A stretch of 64,000 nt of DNA from Kitasatospora sp. MAP12-44. GTDB taxonomy: Bacteria > Actinomycetota > Actinomycetes > Streptomycetales > Streptomycetaceae. The first letter of the stretch is position 1, and every line of letters begins with the position of its first letter. This document shows positions 1 to 8,311 of this stretch, in pieces. The stretch spans positions 3,038,001 through 3,102,000 of the forward strand of contig NZ_JARZAE010000004.1 of assembly GCF_029892095.1 (NCBI RefSeq), written 5' to 3'. A program made the translations under genes and the position numbers. The notes beneath the pieces were generated by a model, which was given only the letters and a program-made list of their open reading frames with translations, did no database searches and was not told where the DNA came from.

Positions 1-1481
1 TGGGTGCGCATCGCCTCGGGGTCTTCGGCGGCGTTGATGTCGCGGCGGAAGATGACGTTGGCGGCGCCCTCGGCGCCCATCACGGCGATCTCGTTGGTGG
101 GCCAGGCGTAGGAGAGGTCGGCGCCGATCGAGCGGGAGTCCATGACGATGTAGGCGCCGCCGTAGGCCTTGCGCAGGATCAGCTGGATGCGCGGGACGGT
201 GGCGTTGCAGTAGGCGTAGAGGAGTTTGGCGCCGTGGCGGATGATGCCGTCGTGCTCCTGGTCGACGCCGGGCAGGAAGCCGGGGACGTCCAGGAGGGTG
301 ACCAGCGGGATGTTGAAGGCGTCGCACATCTGCACGAAGCGCGCGGCCTTTTCCGAGGCGTTGATGTCCAGGACGCCGGCCAGGGACTGAGGCTGGTTGG
401 CGATCAGACCGACGACGTGGCCGTCGATGCGGGCGAGGGCGACGATGACGTTGGTGGCCCAGCGCTCGTGGATCTCCAGGTACTCGCCGTGGTCGACGAT
501 CTCCTCGATGACCTTGCGCATGTCGTAGGGGCGGTTGCCGTCGGCGGGCACCAGGTCCAGCAGGGCCTCGCAGCGCCGCTCGACGGGGTCCTCGGCGGGG
601 GTCGCCGGCGGCATCTCGCGGTTGTTCTGCGGCAGCATCGACAGCAGGAAGCGGACCTCCTCGATGCAGGAGGGCTCGTCGTCGTAGGCGAAGTGCGAGA
701 CACCCGAGACGGCGGAGTGCACGTCCGCACCGCCCAGACCGTTCTGGCTGATCTTCTCGCCGGTGACGGCCTGCACCACGTCGGGACCGGTGATGAACAT
801 CTGCGACGTCTCGCGGACCATGAACACGAAGTCGGTCAGCGCGGGACTGTAGGCGGCGCCACCCGCGCAGGGGCCCAGCATCACCGAGATCTGCGGGATC
901 ACCCCCGACGCCCTGGTGTTGCGCTGGAAGATGCCGCCGTACCCGGCCAGCGCCGTGACACCCTCCTGGATCCGCGCACCCGCTCCGTCGTTCAGCGACA
1001 CCAGCGGCGCACCCGCCGCGATCGCCATATCCATGATCTTGTGGATCTTCTGCGCATGCGCCTCACCCAGCGCCCCACCGAAGATCCGGAAGTCATGCGC
1101 GTAGGTGAACACCGTCCGGCCGTTCACCGTGCCCCACCCCACGATCACACCATCGGTGTGCGGCTTCTTCCCCTCAAGACCGAACCCCGTCGCACGATGC
1201 CGACGCAACGGCTCCACCTCATGGAACGACCCCGCATCCAACAGCAGATCGATCCGCTCACGCGCCGTCAACTTCCCCTTGGCATGCTGCGCCTCGGTCG
1301 CCTGGTCACTGGGACCACGCCGCACCTGCTCACGCAGTTCGTGCAACGCGACCACCCGGCCGCGCGCTTCGGCGGGCCGGGTGGGTGGGTCGTCGACTGC
1401 TAGGGGCGCCTGTGGCGCCGTCGGTGTACTGCCGACCCCGATCTCAGCGGAGCCGACCTCCAGATCCTCGATGATGGCCAT
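1..1481 (-). CDS. Acyl-CoA carboxylase carboxyltransferase (beta) subunit, 3' end cut off
   Basis: This is the biotin-dependent carboxyltransferase subunit that transfers carboxyl from carboxybiotin to acetyl- or propionyl-CoA, giving malonyl- or methylmalonyl-CoA. Reading the minus strand from the ATG at 1481 gives an unbroken frame of 493 codons to the window edge. It has the family hallmarks: HAKGKLTARERIDLLLD near residue 67, the oxyanion-forming GGAAYSP in the first crotonase fold, and GGAYIVMDSRSIGADL in the second fold. Similarity is closest to PccB/AccD-type proteins of Streptomyces (from memory). The N-terminus before ARGRVVALHELREQ is about 38 residues, longer and richer in Pro/Thr than usual, so the start may lie further in. 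Only the last few dozen codons are missing. It follows the SARP gene on the same strand after about 120 bp and could supply extender units or be plain primary metabolism. Confidence 0.9.
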   Translation of the reverse strand, partial: MAIIEDLEVGSAEIGVGSTPTAPQAPLAVDDPPTRPAEARGRVVALHELREQVRRGPSDQATEAQHAKGKLTARERIDLLLDAGSFHEVEPLRRHRATGFGLEGKKPHTDGVIVGWGTVNGRTVFTYAHDFRIFGGALGEAHAQKIHKIMDMAIAAGAPLVSLNDGAGARIQEGVTALAGYGGIFQRNTRASGVIPQISVMLGPCAGGAAYSPALTDFVFMVRETSQMFITGPDVVQAVTGEKISQNGLGGADVHSAVSGVSHFAYDDEPSCIEEVRFLLSMLPQNNREMPPATPAEDPVERRCEALLDLVPADGNRPYDMRKVIEEIVDHGEYLEIHERWATNVIVALARIDGHVVGLIANQPQSLAGVLDINASEKAARFVQMCDAFNIPLVTLLDVPGFLPGVDQEHDGIIRHGAKLLYAYCNATVPRIQLILRKAYGGAYIVMDSRSIGADLSYAWPTNEIAVMGAEGAANVIFRRDINAAEDPEAMRT

Positions 1482-1603
1482 GACAGCGGACCGTAGAAAC
1501 GGCTTCTCGCATCTGGCTGGTCTCGGCCTGGAACCCCGGTGGAGACGGACGTCGGACTCCGCCGGGGTGGGGCTCGGACCGGTCGATCCTGGACCGACTG
1601 GTC

Positions 1604-2422
1604 TCAGCCGACCGCGCGGGCGGACTCCAGCACCAGCTCCTCGCCGACCAGGTCGAGCCGCGGATCGGCCGCGAGCACCGCGCCGTGCAGTCGGCGCAGC
1701 CGGGCCGAGGGCTCGATGCCGAGCTCCGCGACCAGCGTGCCGCGCAGCCGCTGGTAGGTCTCCAGCGCCTGCCAGGCCCGACCGGAGCGGTACTGGGCCA
1801 GCATGAACTGGGCGTGCAACCCCTCGTGCATCGGGTGCCTGGCCGCCAGCACGGTCAGCTCGCTGAGCATCCCGGCGTGCCGGCCGAGCCGCAGGTCCGC
1901 GGCGATCCGGCCCTCCAGGGCGCCGAGCCGGGCCTCCTCGAGGCGCAGCACCTCGATCTCCAGCACCCGGCCGGTCTGCACGTCCACCAGCGCGGGACCG
2001 CGCCACAGGGCCAGGGCCTGACCCAGCATCAGCGACGCGGTGGAGTCGTCGCCGGCGGCCAGCGCCGCCTGCCCGAGCCCGAGTGTCCGTTCGAACTCGC
2101 TGGTGTCCACCTCACCCGGCTGGACGTCCAGCAGGTAGCCGCCGTGCCGGGTGACGAGCACCTCCTTGGCGGAGCCGCTGCGCTCGGCGCCGAAGGCGGT
2201 CGCGAGCCGGCGGCGCAGCTGCAGGATGTAGGTCTGCAGGGTCGTGGCCGCACTGCGCGGCGGCCGCTCCCCCCAGATCTCCTCCATCAGGGTCGGAACG
2301 GTCACCACCTGGTTCGCCTGGAGAGCCAGGAGGGCCAGGATCTGCCGAGGCTTGGGCGCGCTGGGGACGATGGACGTCTGCTGCTCATGAGCGACGAACG
2401 GGCCCAGAAGCTTGATCTGCAC
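1604..2422 (-). CDS. SARP family transcriptional activator
   Basis: A 272-residue Streptomyces antibiotic regulatory protein of the small single-unit type (like ActII-ORF4 or RedD). An OmpR-type winged helix covers about residues 1-95, with the recognition-helix region around TTLQTYILQLRRRL. It is followed by the bacterial transcriptional activation (BTA) domain, with the typical EFE, ALALWRGPAL and RLRRLHGAVL stretches, to the C-terminus. The GTG start at 2422 is chosen because a perfect AAAGGAGG lies 7 bp upstream; the open frame extends further but has no ribosome site. SARPs bind direct repeats just upstream of -35/-10 regions and activate adjacent biosynthetic operons. Its divergent position against the RiPP precursor operon makes it the likely pathway-specific activator. 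Confidence 0.9.
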   Translation of the reverse strand: MQIKLLGPFVAHEQQTSIVPSAPKPRQILALLALQANQVVTVPTLMEEIWGERPPRSAATTLQTYILQLRRRLATAFGAERSGSAKEVLVTRHGGYLLDVQPGEVDTSEFERTLGLGQAALAAGDDSTASLMLGQALALWRGPALVDVQTGRVLEIEVLRLEEARLGALEGRIAADLRLGRHAGMLSELTVLAARHPMHEGLHAQFMLAQYRSGRAWQALETYQRLRGTLVAELGIEPSARLRRLHGAVLAADPRLDLVGEELVLESARAVG

Positions 2423-2757
2423 GGATCCGCCTCCTTTCGAGAGCTGGATGGCACTCCGGGCGGAGCGGTGGCACGGGCCACGGGCCGACATGCCCGCACG
2501 GGCCTCCCTGCCGGTTCGATTTCCGCTGCCGCCGCATCGAGTGCGCTTGAGAAAGCTTGGCACGCACCCGGGGCCGTCCAACAGTGAGATCCTCACGGCT
2601 TTGGCCTCACGGACGGGCAGTGTCGGGGCATGAGAAGTTCACCCTCAACCCATGAGCGTTCCACTGTCCGAGCGCGAGTGGTTTCACACAGACTTCCGTG
2701 ACGTACCAACATCACCGCTCAAGCCTCGATCAACCTCTCGGCCACCGGAGTGTCTTC
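2423..2757. promoter_or_regulatory. Divergent promoter region between SARP and RiPP operon, with 22-bp-spaced direct repeat
   Basis: This 335-bp gap has no gene. It holds two copies of a CATGAG-G/C-GTTC-like motif, CATGAGAAGTTCAC at 2629-2642 and CATGAGCGTTCCAC at 2651-2664. They start 22 bp apart, i.e. two helical turns. SARP proteins typically bind short direct repeats phased at 11 or 22 bp, so this is a candidate site for the neighbouring regulator driving the precursor gene. The repeat is seen; the assignment is inferred. No convincing -10 hexamer was recognised. Confidence 0.35.
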
Positions 2758-3042
2758 GTGATCACCGCAACTGTTCCCGATGCACCGTCCACCAACGCCC
2801 TTGAGTGCGACTGGCGTTTCGCCGAACTTGTCGTGTGGACCTACCTTGACCCGACACTGCGTACTCGCTACACCGTCGAACCGGCCGCTGTGCTGGCCGA
2901 GTTCGGCCTGCTCCTGCCAGCCGGGACCGCCGCGCCGTCGCTGGACGGACCGGCTGGCGGTGGCCTCGTCATCACCAACGCCGACGATCTGACCGCCGAA
3001 GGCATCACCAGCTTCTGCCAGGTCTCCGGCAGGGGCGTCTGA
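2758..3042 (+). CDS. Candidate azoline RiPP precursor with nitrile-hydratase-type leader
   Basis: A 94-residue protein directly upstream of the cyclodehydratase. Residues about 20-58 (FAELVVWTYLDPTLR, then EPAAVLAEFGLLLPAG) match the pattern of the nitrile hydratase leader peptide (NHLP) family: aromatic, DP.(F/L)R, P.A.L.E.G..LP.G. The remaining tail is short, with a Gly-rich hinge (GPAGGGL) and an end GITSFCQVSGRGV holding one Cys, two Ser and a Thr that could be cyclised to azolines. The GTG at 2758 has GGAG 7 bp upstream and is preferred. A GTG at 2698 would add 20 residues without leader character. The next gene starts 2 bp after the stop, suggesting coupled translation. Family assignment is by eye; it could also be a non-modified leader-like helper. 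Confidence 0.7.
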   Translation: MITATVPDAPSTNALECDWRFAELVVWTYLDPTLRTRYTVEPAAVLAEFGLLLPAGTAAPSLDGPAGGGLVITNADDLTAEGITSFCQVSGRGV

Positions 3043-3044
3043 GG

Positions 3045-5330
3045 ATGATACGGACCTCTGAACGCCGCGGCCCGCTGGTCGGGTTCAAGAGGCACCTCCG
3101 AGCCCACGTGGTCTCCCCCGACAACGCCTACCTGGTCTCCGACCGCGGGGTGACGCATCTGCGCGGCGCCCACCTGGAGACGCTCGCCCCGCTGCTGGAC
3201 GGCACCCGGGACCTGTCGGCCCTGGTCCGGGAGACCGGCTCCGCCATGACCACCCAGCAGCTCGGCCACCTGCTCGGCACCCTCTCCGAGGCCGGTCTGG
3301 TGACCTACCGCCCCACCGAGCAGCCCACCTCGGCCGGCGACCGCCCCGCCGAGGCCTTCTGGGAGCTCGCCGGCCTCGACGGCGCGCACTCGGCAGCACA
3401 GACCACGACCGGCTCGGTACGGATCATCACCCTCGGCAGCCACTCCCCCGCCCAGGTCCGGGCCGCCATGCGGGCGGCCGGCCTCACCTGCGCCCCGGCC
3501 GGGGCCGGCGTCGAGGACGCCGTGCTCACCGTGGTCGTCTGCGACGACTACCTGACCCCCGGGCTCCAGCAGATCGACGCCGACCAGCGGGCCGCCGGAC
3601 GGCCCTGGCTGCTCGCCAAGCCCAGCGGCTCGACGCTCTGGGTCGGGCCGGTGTTCCAGCCGGGCACCAGCGGCTGCTGGTCCTGCCTGGCGCACCCGCT
3701 GCGGGCCAATCGCTTGGCTGAGATGACCGCTGCTCAGGAGAGCCGCTCGCGCTGCCCCGAGGCCTCGCTCGCGCTGACCCGCGACCTCGGGCTGCAGCTG
3801 GTGGCGCTGGAGGCCGTCAAATGGCTCGCCGGCTACCGCCACCCCGGGCAGCAGTCGGTCCTCACCCTGGACCCGCTGGACGTGCAGGGCCGCCACCACA
3901 CCCTGGTGCGCAGACCGCAGTGCCCGACCTGCGGCGACCCGGCGATCGGCGCGGCGCCCACCACGCGGCCGGTCGTCCTGCGCTCGCGCCCCAAGACGCA
4001 CCAGAACGGACAGGGGCACCGCGCCCTGACGCCGCAGCAGGTGATGGAGCGGTACGGCCATCTGGTCAGCCCGGTGACCGGACCGGTGCGCGACATCCGC
4101 CGCCATCCGCACGGACCGGCCTTCCTCAACTCCTTTGTCGCGGGACACAATCCCGCCGCGCAGCAGAACGGCTCAGCCGCGGGCCCGGTGATGCGGATGT
4201 TCAGTGGCGGCAAGGGGACCACCGAACTAGACGCCCGGGTCGGCGCGCTGTGCGAGGCGCTGGAACGCCACTCGGGCACCTTCCAGGGCGACGAGCCGCG
4301 GATCCGGGAGACACTGCGCGGCCTCGGGGACGCCGCGATCCACCCCAACAGCTGCCAGCTCTACGACGAGCGCCAGTACCGCGACCGCAAGCGGTGGAAC
4401 GCACAGCACTCCGGCTTCCAGCAGGTCTGCGACCCGCTCGACGAGGACACCCCGATCGACTGGACCCCGGTCTGGTCGCTGGTCACGGGCGACCAGCGCC
4501 TGCTGCCCACCTCGATGCTCTACTACGACGCCCCGCACGAGGGACCGGGCCGGCGCTACGCCGTGGCCGACTCCAACGGCTGCGCCGCCGGCAGCAGCCT
4601 GGAGGACGCCATCCTGCAGGGCTTCCTCGAACTGGTCGAACGGGACGCGGTCGCCCAGTGGTGGTACAACCGCACCCGTCAGCCGGGTGTCGCCCTCGCC
4701 GCCTTCGCCGACCCGTGGATCGGCGAACTGCACCAGGTGCACGGCAAGTTGAACCGCGAGGTCTGGGCGCTGGACCTGACCTGCGACCTGGGCATCCCGG
4801 TGATGGCCGCGTTCTCCCGGCGGACCGACAAGCCGCAGGAGGACATCATCTTCGGCTTCGGCGCGCACCTCGACCCCAAGGTGGCACTGCGCCGCGCGCT
4901 CACCGAGATGAACCAGCTGCTCCCCGCCGTCGTCGAGGTCGGTCCGGACGGGGCCGGCTACGCCCAGGGGGATCCCGACGCCCTGGGCTGGTGGCGCACC
5001 GCGACCATCGCCAACCAGCCGTACCTGATGGGCGATCCCCGCCAGCAGTGCAGCCGGCCGGACAGCCACCCGTGGACAGCCCGGCCGGATCTGCGCGACG
5101 ATGTGGAGGCCGCCTGCGACCTGGTCAGCCGCAACGGCATGGACCTGCTGGTGCTCGACCAGACCCGCCCGGACATCGGACTCCCGGTGGCCCGCGTGGT
5201 GGTGCCGGGGCTGCGGCACTTCTGGACCCGCTTCGCCCCCGGACGGCTCTTCGACGTCCCGGTCCGCACCGGCCGGCTCGACGCACCGACGCGATACGAG
5301 GACCTCAACCCGATTCCACTGTTCGTCTGA
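3045..5330 (+). CDS. Fused TOMM leader-binding (E1-like) and YcaO cyclodehydratase
   Basis: A 761-residue C-D fusion that would bind the precursor leader and use ATP to cyclise Cys/Ser/Thr to azolines. Residues about 1-105 look like the RiPP recognition element. Residues about 120-300 are the ThiF/E1-like scaffold, with a zinc tetrathiolate formed by CWSC (about 208) and CPTC (about 292). The YcaO domain runs from about 340 to the end. It contains SGGKGTT, EALERHSG (about 403), DSNGCAAG (about 508) and ELVERDA (about 528), the Mg/ATP-binding acidic residues of the family. It ends NPIPLFV, a Pro-rich C-terminus as in azoline-forming YcaO proteins. The ATG follows the precursor stop by 2 bp, and GAGG overlaps that junction. 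No TfuA partner is present, so azoline rather than thioamide formation is expected. Confidence 0.9.
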   Translation: MIRTSERRGPLVGFKRHLRAHVVSPDNAYLVSDRGVTHLRGAHLETLAPLLDGTRDLSALVRETGSAMTTQQLGHLLGTLSEAGLVTYRPTEQPTSAGDRPAEAFWELAGLDGAHSAAQTTTGSVRIITLGSHSPAQVRAAMRAAGLTCAPAGAGVEDAVLTVVVCDDYLTPGLQQIDADQRAAGRPWLLAKPSGSTLWVGPVFQPGTSGCWSCLAHPLRANRLAEMTAAQESRSRCPEASLALTRDLGLQLVALEAVKWLAGYRHPGQQSVLTLDPLDVQGRHHTLVRRPQCPTCGDPAIGAAPTTRPVVLRSRPKTHQNGQGHRALTPQQVMERYGHLVSPVTGPVRDIRRHPHGPAFLNSFVAGHNPAAQQNGSAAGPVMRMFSGGKGTTELDARVGALCEALERHSGTFQGDEPRIRETLRGLGDAAIHPNSCQLYDERQYRDRKRWNAQHSGFQQVCDPLDEDTPIDWTPVWSLVTGDQRLLPTSMLYYDAPHEGPGRRYAVADSNGCAAGSSLEDAILQGFLELVERDAVAQWWYNRTRQPGVALAAFADPWIGELHQVHGKLNREVWALDLTCDLGIPVMAAFSRRTDKPQEDIIFGFGAHLDPKVALRRALTEMNQLLPAVVEVGPDGAGYAQGDPDALGWWRTATIANQPYLMGDPRQQCSRPDSHPWTARPDLRDDVEAACDLVSRNGMDLLVLDQTRPDIGLPVARVVVPGLRHFWTRFAPGRLFDVPVRTGRLDAPTRYEDLNPIPLFV

Positions 5331-5406
5331 GAGTCCACCGGGAATCAAGTAGCGTCGCCGAATCTGAGCGGATCGTCGGCTCATCAACAACCAGCGGGGA
5401 ACTGAC

Positions 5407-6912
5407 ATGCGGCCTTTGTCCGGGGACGAGACGCCTGCACTCCGTCTGCTGGCGTCGCTGACCGAGGACGTGCACGTCGAGTTCTCGGAGACGGACGAGG
5501 ACATCCTGCTGCACAGCCGCTGGAGCACCCACCGGGTGACCCGTCCGGACCGGACCACCCGGGAGGCCCTGCGGCGGATGAGCTTCGGCCCGATCTCGCT
5601 GCGCAACGTGCTGGAGGACGGGGACAGCGCGGCCAAGGAGCGGCTCGAGCAGGTCCTGGAGGACATCCAGCACCTGGTGGTCCGCTCGATCGGGCTGACC
5701 GACACGGAGATCCCGCTGCTCTCGGCCAGCCCGATGACCCCGCAGGCCCGGCTCGGCCCGCACCGGATCGACCCCGACCAACCGATCCGGCTGTCCCGCT
5801 TCGCCACCCTGCACAGCGAGGGTGACGGCTTCGTCATGGAGTCGCCGCTCTCGCTGTTCCGCGTGAAGGCGCACCGCGCGGCGGCCGCCGACCTGCTGGG
5901 CGCCTTGAGTTGGACGACCACGCTGGAGGACCTGCTGAAGGGCGTGCCGCTGCACGGCCCGGCGGTCGCCGAGATCGTCGCCCAGCTGCTGGCCACCGGC
6001 ATGGCGATCGCGGCCCAGGCACCGCAGTCGCGGTCGCAGACCGAAGCGCGGTTCGCCGAGGACAACGACCCGGTGCTCGCGGCCTGGTCCCCGGTGGACC
6101 TGCTGTTCCACACCCGCAGCACCACCGGCCGGCACAACAACGACTTCGGCGCGACCTTCGCCCAGCTCGGCCGCTCCGCGCCGGCTCCGGCCGTCAAACC
6201 GACCCCGGCCGGGCCGCGCTACGCGTTACCGCAACCCGGCCCAGCCGGCCAATCCGGCTCATCCGGCTCATCCGGCCAGGACGCCGCCCACACCTCGCTC
6301 TTCGCCCTGCTGGACGCCCCCTGGCCGACCATCCGCCCCGACGCGGAGCACGACGAACTGACCATCGACCAGCTGGGCGAGCTGCTGTACCGATCGATGC
6401 GGGTCCGCTCGGTCGACACCCAGCCGGCCGGTCCGATCCGCTACGAGGTCAGCGACCGGCCCGGCGCGCGCGTCAGCGGTACCCACCCACTGGAGGCGTA
6501 CGTCTCCGTCAACCGATGTCGTGGGCTGCCGCGGGGCACGTTCCACTACGACCCGGTGCTGCACACGCTCACCCTGCTGCACTCCGGCGAGGCCGAGCTG
6601 GCGGAGCTGCTGCAGTGCACTCAGGCGGCGGCCGGCCTGAGCGGGCCGCCGGCCGCCGTCCTCACGCTGACCGCGCGGTTCTCCCGGGCCACCTGGAAGT
6701 ACAGCGGCCAGGGCTACGCGCTGGTGCTGCGCGACAGCGGCGCCGCCATCCAACTGCTCAGCCTGGTGGCCGCCGCCCTGGGGCTGGCCACCGTCGCCGT
6801 CGGGACCGGCGACATCGAGGTCGGACCGCGCACCGTCGGGACGGACTGGCGGGTCGAGTCAACGGTCGGTCAACTCGTCCTGGGAACCCATCCAGCGAGT
6901 CCCACCGGTTGA
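5407..6912 (+). CDS. SagB-type FMN dehydrogenase (azoline oxidase), contains a TTA codon
   Basis: A 501-residue SagB/ThcOx family protein that would oxidise azolines to aromatic azoles. The N-terminal half is the poorly conserved extension typical of long actinobacterial members. The nitroreductase-like FMN domain occupies about residues 320-500, with the SagB signatures GTHPLEAYV, GTFHYDP and TWKYSGQGYALVLRDSG (about 428) followed by ALGLATVAVG. A Gly/Ser linker (QSGSSGSSGQ) joins the halves. Codon 274 (6226-6228) is TTA, read in Streptomyces by the bldA tRNA, so translation should depend on development. The ATG at 5407 has GGGGAA upstream, 76 bp after the YcaO gene, consistent with one operon. 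The usual RP(S)GG motif before HPLE is weak, so catalytic competence is likely but not certain. Confidence 0.85.
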   Translation: MRPLSGDETPALRLLASLTEDVHVEFSETDEDILLHSRWSTHRVTRPDRTTREALRRMSFGPISLRNVLEDGDSAAKERLEQVLEDIQHLVVRSIGLTDTEIPLLSASPMTPQARLGPHRIDPDQPIRLSRFATLHSEGDGFVMESPLSLFRVKAHRAAAADLLGALSWTTTLEDLLKGVPLHGPAVAEIVAQLLATGMAIAAQAPQSRSQTEARFAEDNDPVLAAWSPVDLLFHTRSTTGRHNNDFGATFAQLGRSAPAPAVKPTPAGPRYALPQPGPAGQSGSSGSSGQDAAHTSLFALLDAPWPTIRPDAEHDELTIDQLGELLYRSMRVRSVDTQPAGPIRYEVSDRPGARVSGTHPLEAYVSVNRCRGLPRGTFHYDPVLHTLTLLHSGEAELAELLQCTQAAAGLSGPPAAVLTLTARFSRATWKYSGQGYALVLRDSGAAIQLLSLVAAALGLATVAVGTGDIEVGPRTVGTDWRVESTVGQLVLGTHPASPTG

Positions 6913-6985
6913 GCAAAGACTGTGCCGTGGTCTGTTCCACCCCGTAGTCTCGACCTCCTGAGCAGCTTTGGTGGAGGGGGGTCCA

Positions 6986-8269
6986 GTGATCATCGCAACG
7001 GACGAGGCGGCGAGCACCAGCCGCTCCGAACAGGACGGGCAACCGGCACCTCGTACCCGCTGGGCAGCCCTGCGCCGCCCAGCCGCCGGCCCCGAGCAGC
7101 CGGCGCCACGGTTCGCCGTCGTCATCCTGCTGGTCATGCTGGGGACCTACTCCTTCCAGATCGGCGTCAACCTCCTGGTGGTGAGGCCCGGCAGCTCGGC
7201 CTCGTTCGTCGGCCTGGCCTGTCTCCTGGCCGTCGACGCCCTGCAGATGGTCCACTCCCTGCCGCGCGCCCAGGCCCTGCGCAACCGCTACGGCCGCTGG
7301 ACCCTGGCCGCCCAGGCCGTGCTCACCTTCGCGCCGATCGTGCTCTACGGCCGGATCTGGGGCTCGGTCGGCGGGTTCCTGTGCGGCTCGGCCCTGCTGG
7401 TCCTTCCGCCGCTGGCCGGCTGGAGCATGTTCACCCTGGTGGCGACCGCGGTCTCGGTCATCGGCGCGCTCAACGGCAGCACCTTCGACCAGTGGCTCTA
7501 CATCACGATCTCCACGGTGGCGACCGGCCTGATGGTCTACTCGCTGAGCAAGATGGTCACCCTGCTCATCGAACTGCACCGGGCACGCGGCCAGTTGGCC
7601 AGGATGGCGGTCGCCCAGGAGCGGCTGCGGTTCGCCCGCGACCTGCACGACCTGCTCGGCTACAGCCTCTCCGCGATCACCCTGAAGAGCGAGGTGGCGA
7701 TCCGTCTGGTGAACCACCACCAAAGCCGTGCGGTGGACGAGTTGACGTCCATCCTGGGCATCTCGCGGCAGGCCCTGTCCGATGTCCGCGAGGTGGCCAG
7801 CAGCTACCGCGACATGTCGCTGACCACCGAGGTGGAGGCCGCCGGGGCAATGCTGGCCACCGCCGAGATCGAGGTGAAGACCGAGATCTCCGGGCCGCCG
7901 ATCGCCGGCCGGGCGGACACCGTGCTGGCCACCGTCCTGCGCGAGGCCGTCACCAACATGCTGCGCCACAGCAAGGTCCAGCACTGCCTGATCGAGGTCC
8001 TGGAGCACGACCGGACGGTCCGGCTGCGGATCGTCAACGACGGCGTCTCGCAGGAGAAGCCGACCGACTCCGAGCGGCAGGGCACCCGGGCGGGGAGCGG
8101 CCTGGGCAACCTGGACAGCCGGGTCCGAGCCCTGGGCGGACGGCTGGCCGCCGGAGTCAGACCGGACGGCAGATTCGAGGTGCTCGCCGAGATCCCCATG
8201 GAGGCGACCCGACCGGTGCTGCGGACCGCCGGCAGCGAGGCCGCCGACCTCCGGGCCGAAGCCGCCTAG
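6986..8269 (+). CDS. Sensor histidine kinase, HisKA_3 (DesK/NarX-like) type
   Basis: A 427-residue membrane kinase. After a basic N-terminus come about five to six hydrophobic segments (residues about 35-190). The dimerisation helix with phospho-acceptor His in FARDLHDLLGYSLSAITLK (about residue 221) follows, then an HATPase_c domain with N-box REAVTNMLRHS (about 318) and G-box GSGLGNLDSRV. The GTG at 6986 has GGAGGGGGG just upstream and is preferred over the slightly earlier TTG/GTG. It follows the sagB-like gene by 73 bp, so it is probably the last gene of the RiPP operon. It converges on the response regulator gene, which it most likely phosphorylates. The signal is unknown; control of this cluster is inferred from position. 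Confidence 0.88.
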   Translation: MIIATDEAASTSRSEQDGQPAPRTRWAALRRPAAGPEQPAPRFAVVILLVMLGTYSFQIGVNLLVVRPGSSASFVGLACLLAVDALQMVHSLPRAQALRNRYGRWTLAAQAVLTFAPIVLYGRIWGSVGGFLCGSALLVLPPLAGWSMFTLVATAVSVIGALNGSTFDQWLYITISTVATGLMVYSLSKMVTLLIELHRARGQLARMAVAQERLRFARDLHDLLGYSLSAITLKSEVAIRLVNHHQSRAVDELTSILGISRQALSDVREVASSYRDMSLTTEVEAAGAMLATAEIEVKTEISGPPIAGRADTVLATVLREAVTNMLRHSKVQHCLIEVLEHDRTVRLRIVNDGVSQEKPTDSERQGTRAGSGLGNLDSRVRALGGRLAAGVRPDGRFEVLAEIPMEATRPVLRTAGSEAADLRAEAA

Positions 8270-8291
8270 GGCCCGGACAGGCCCTAGGGAG

Positions 8292-8311
8292 CGGCCCCGG
8301 AGCCGGGGTCG
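8292..8311. terminator. Bidirectional hairpin between kinase and response regulator
   Basis: CGGCCCCGG and CCGGGGTCG are separated by 2 bp, with one mismatched pair, immediately between the two convergent genes. It probably ends transcription of both operons. Confidence 0.55.

Noticed and set aside
234..1403. A plus-strand frame in the carboxyltransferase region
   Set aside because: The minus-strand frame reads as a complete carboxyltransferase with all motifs; the plus frame is its antisense shadow.
2698..2757. Upstream GTG as start of the RiPP precursor
   Set aside because: The GTG at 2758 has a better spaced GGAG and gives an N-terminus consistent with a leader; the added 20 residues show no leader-like pattern.
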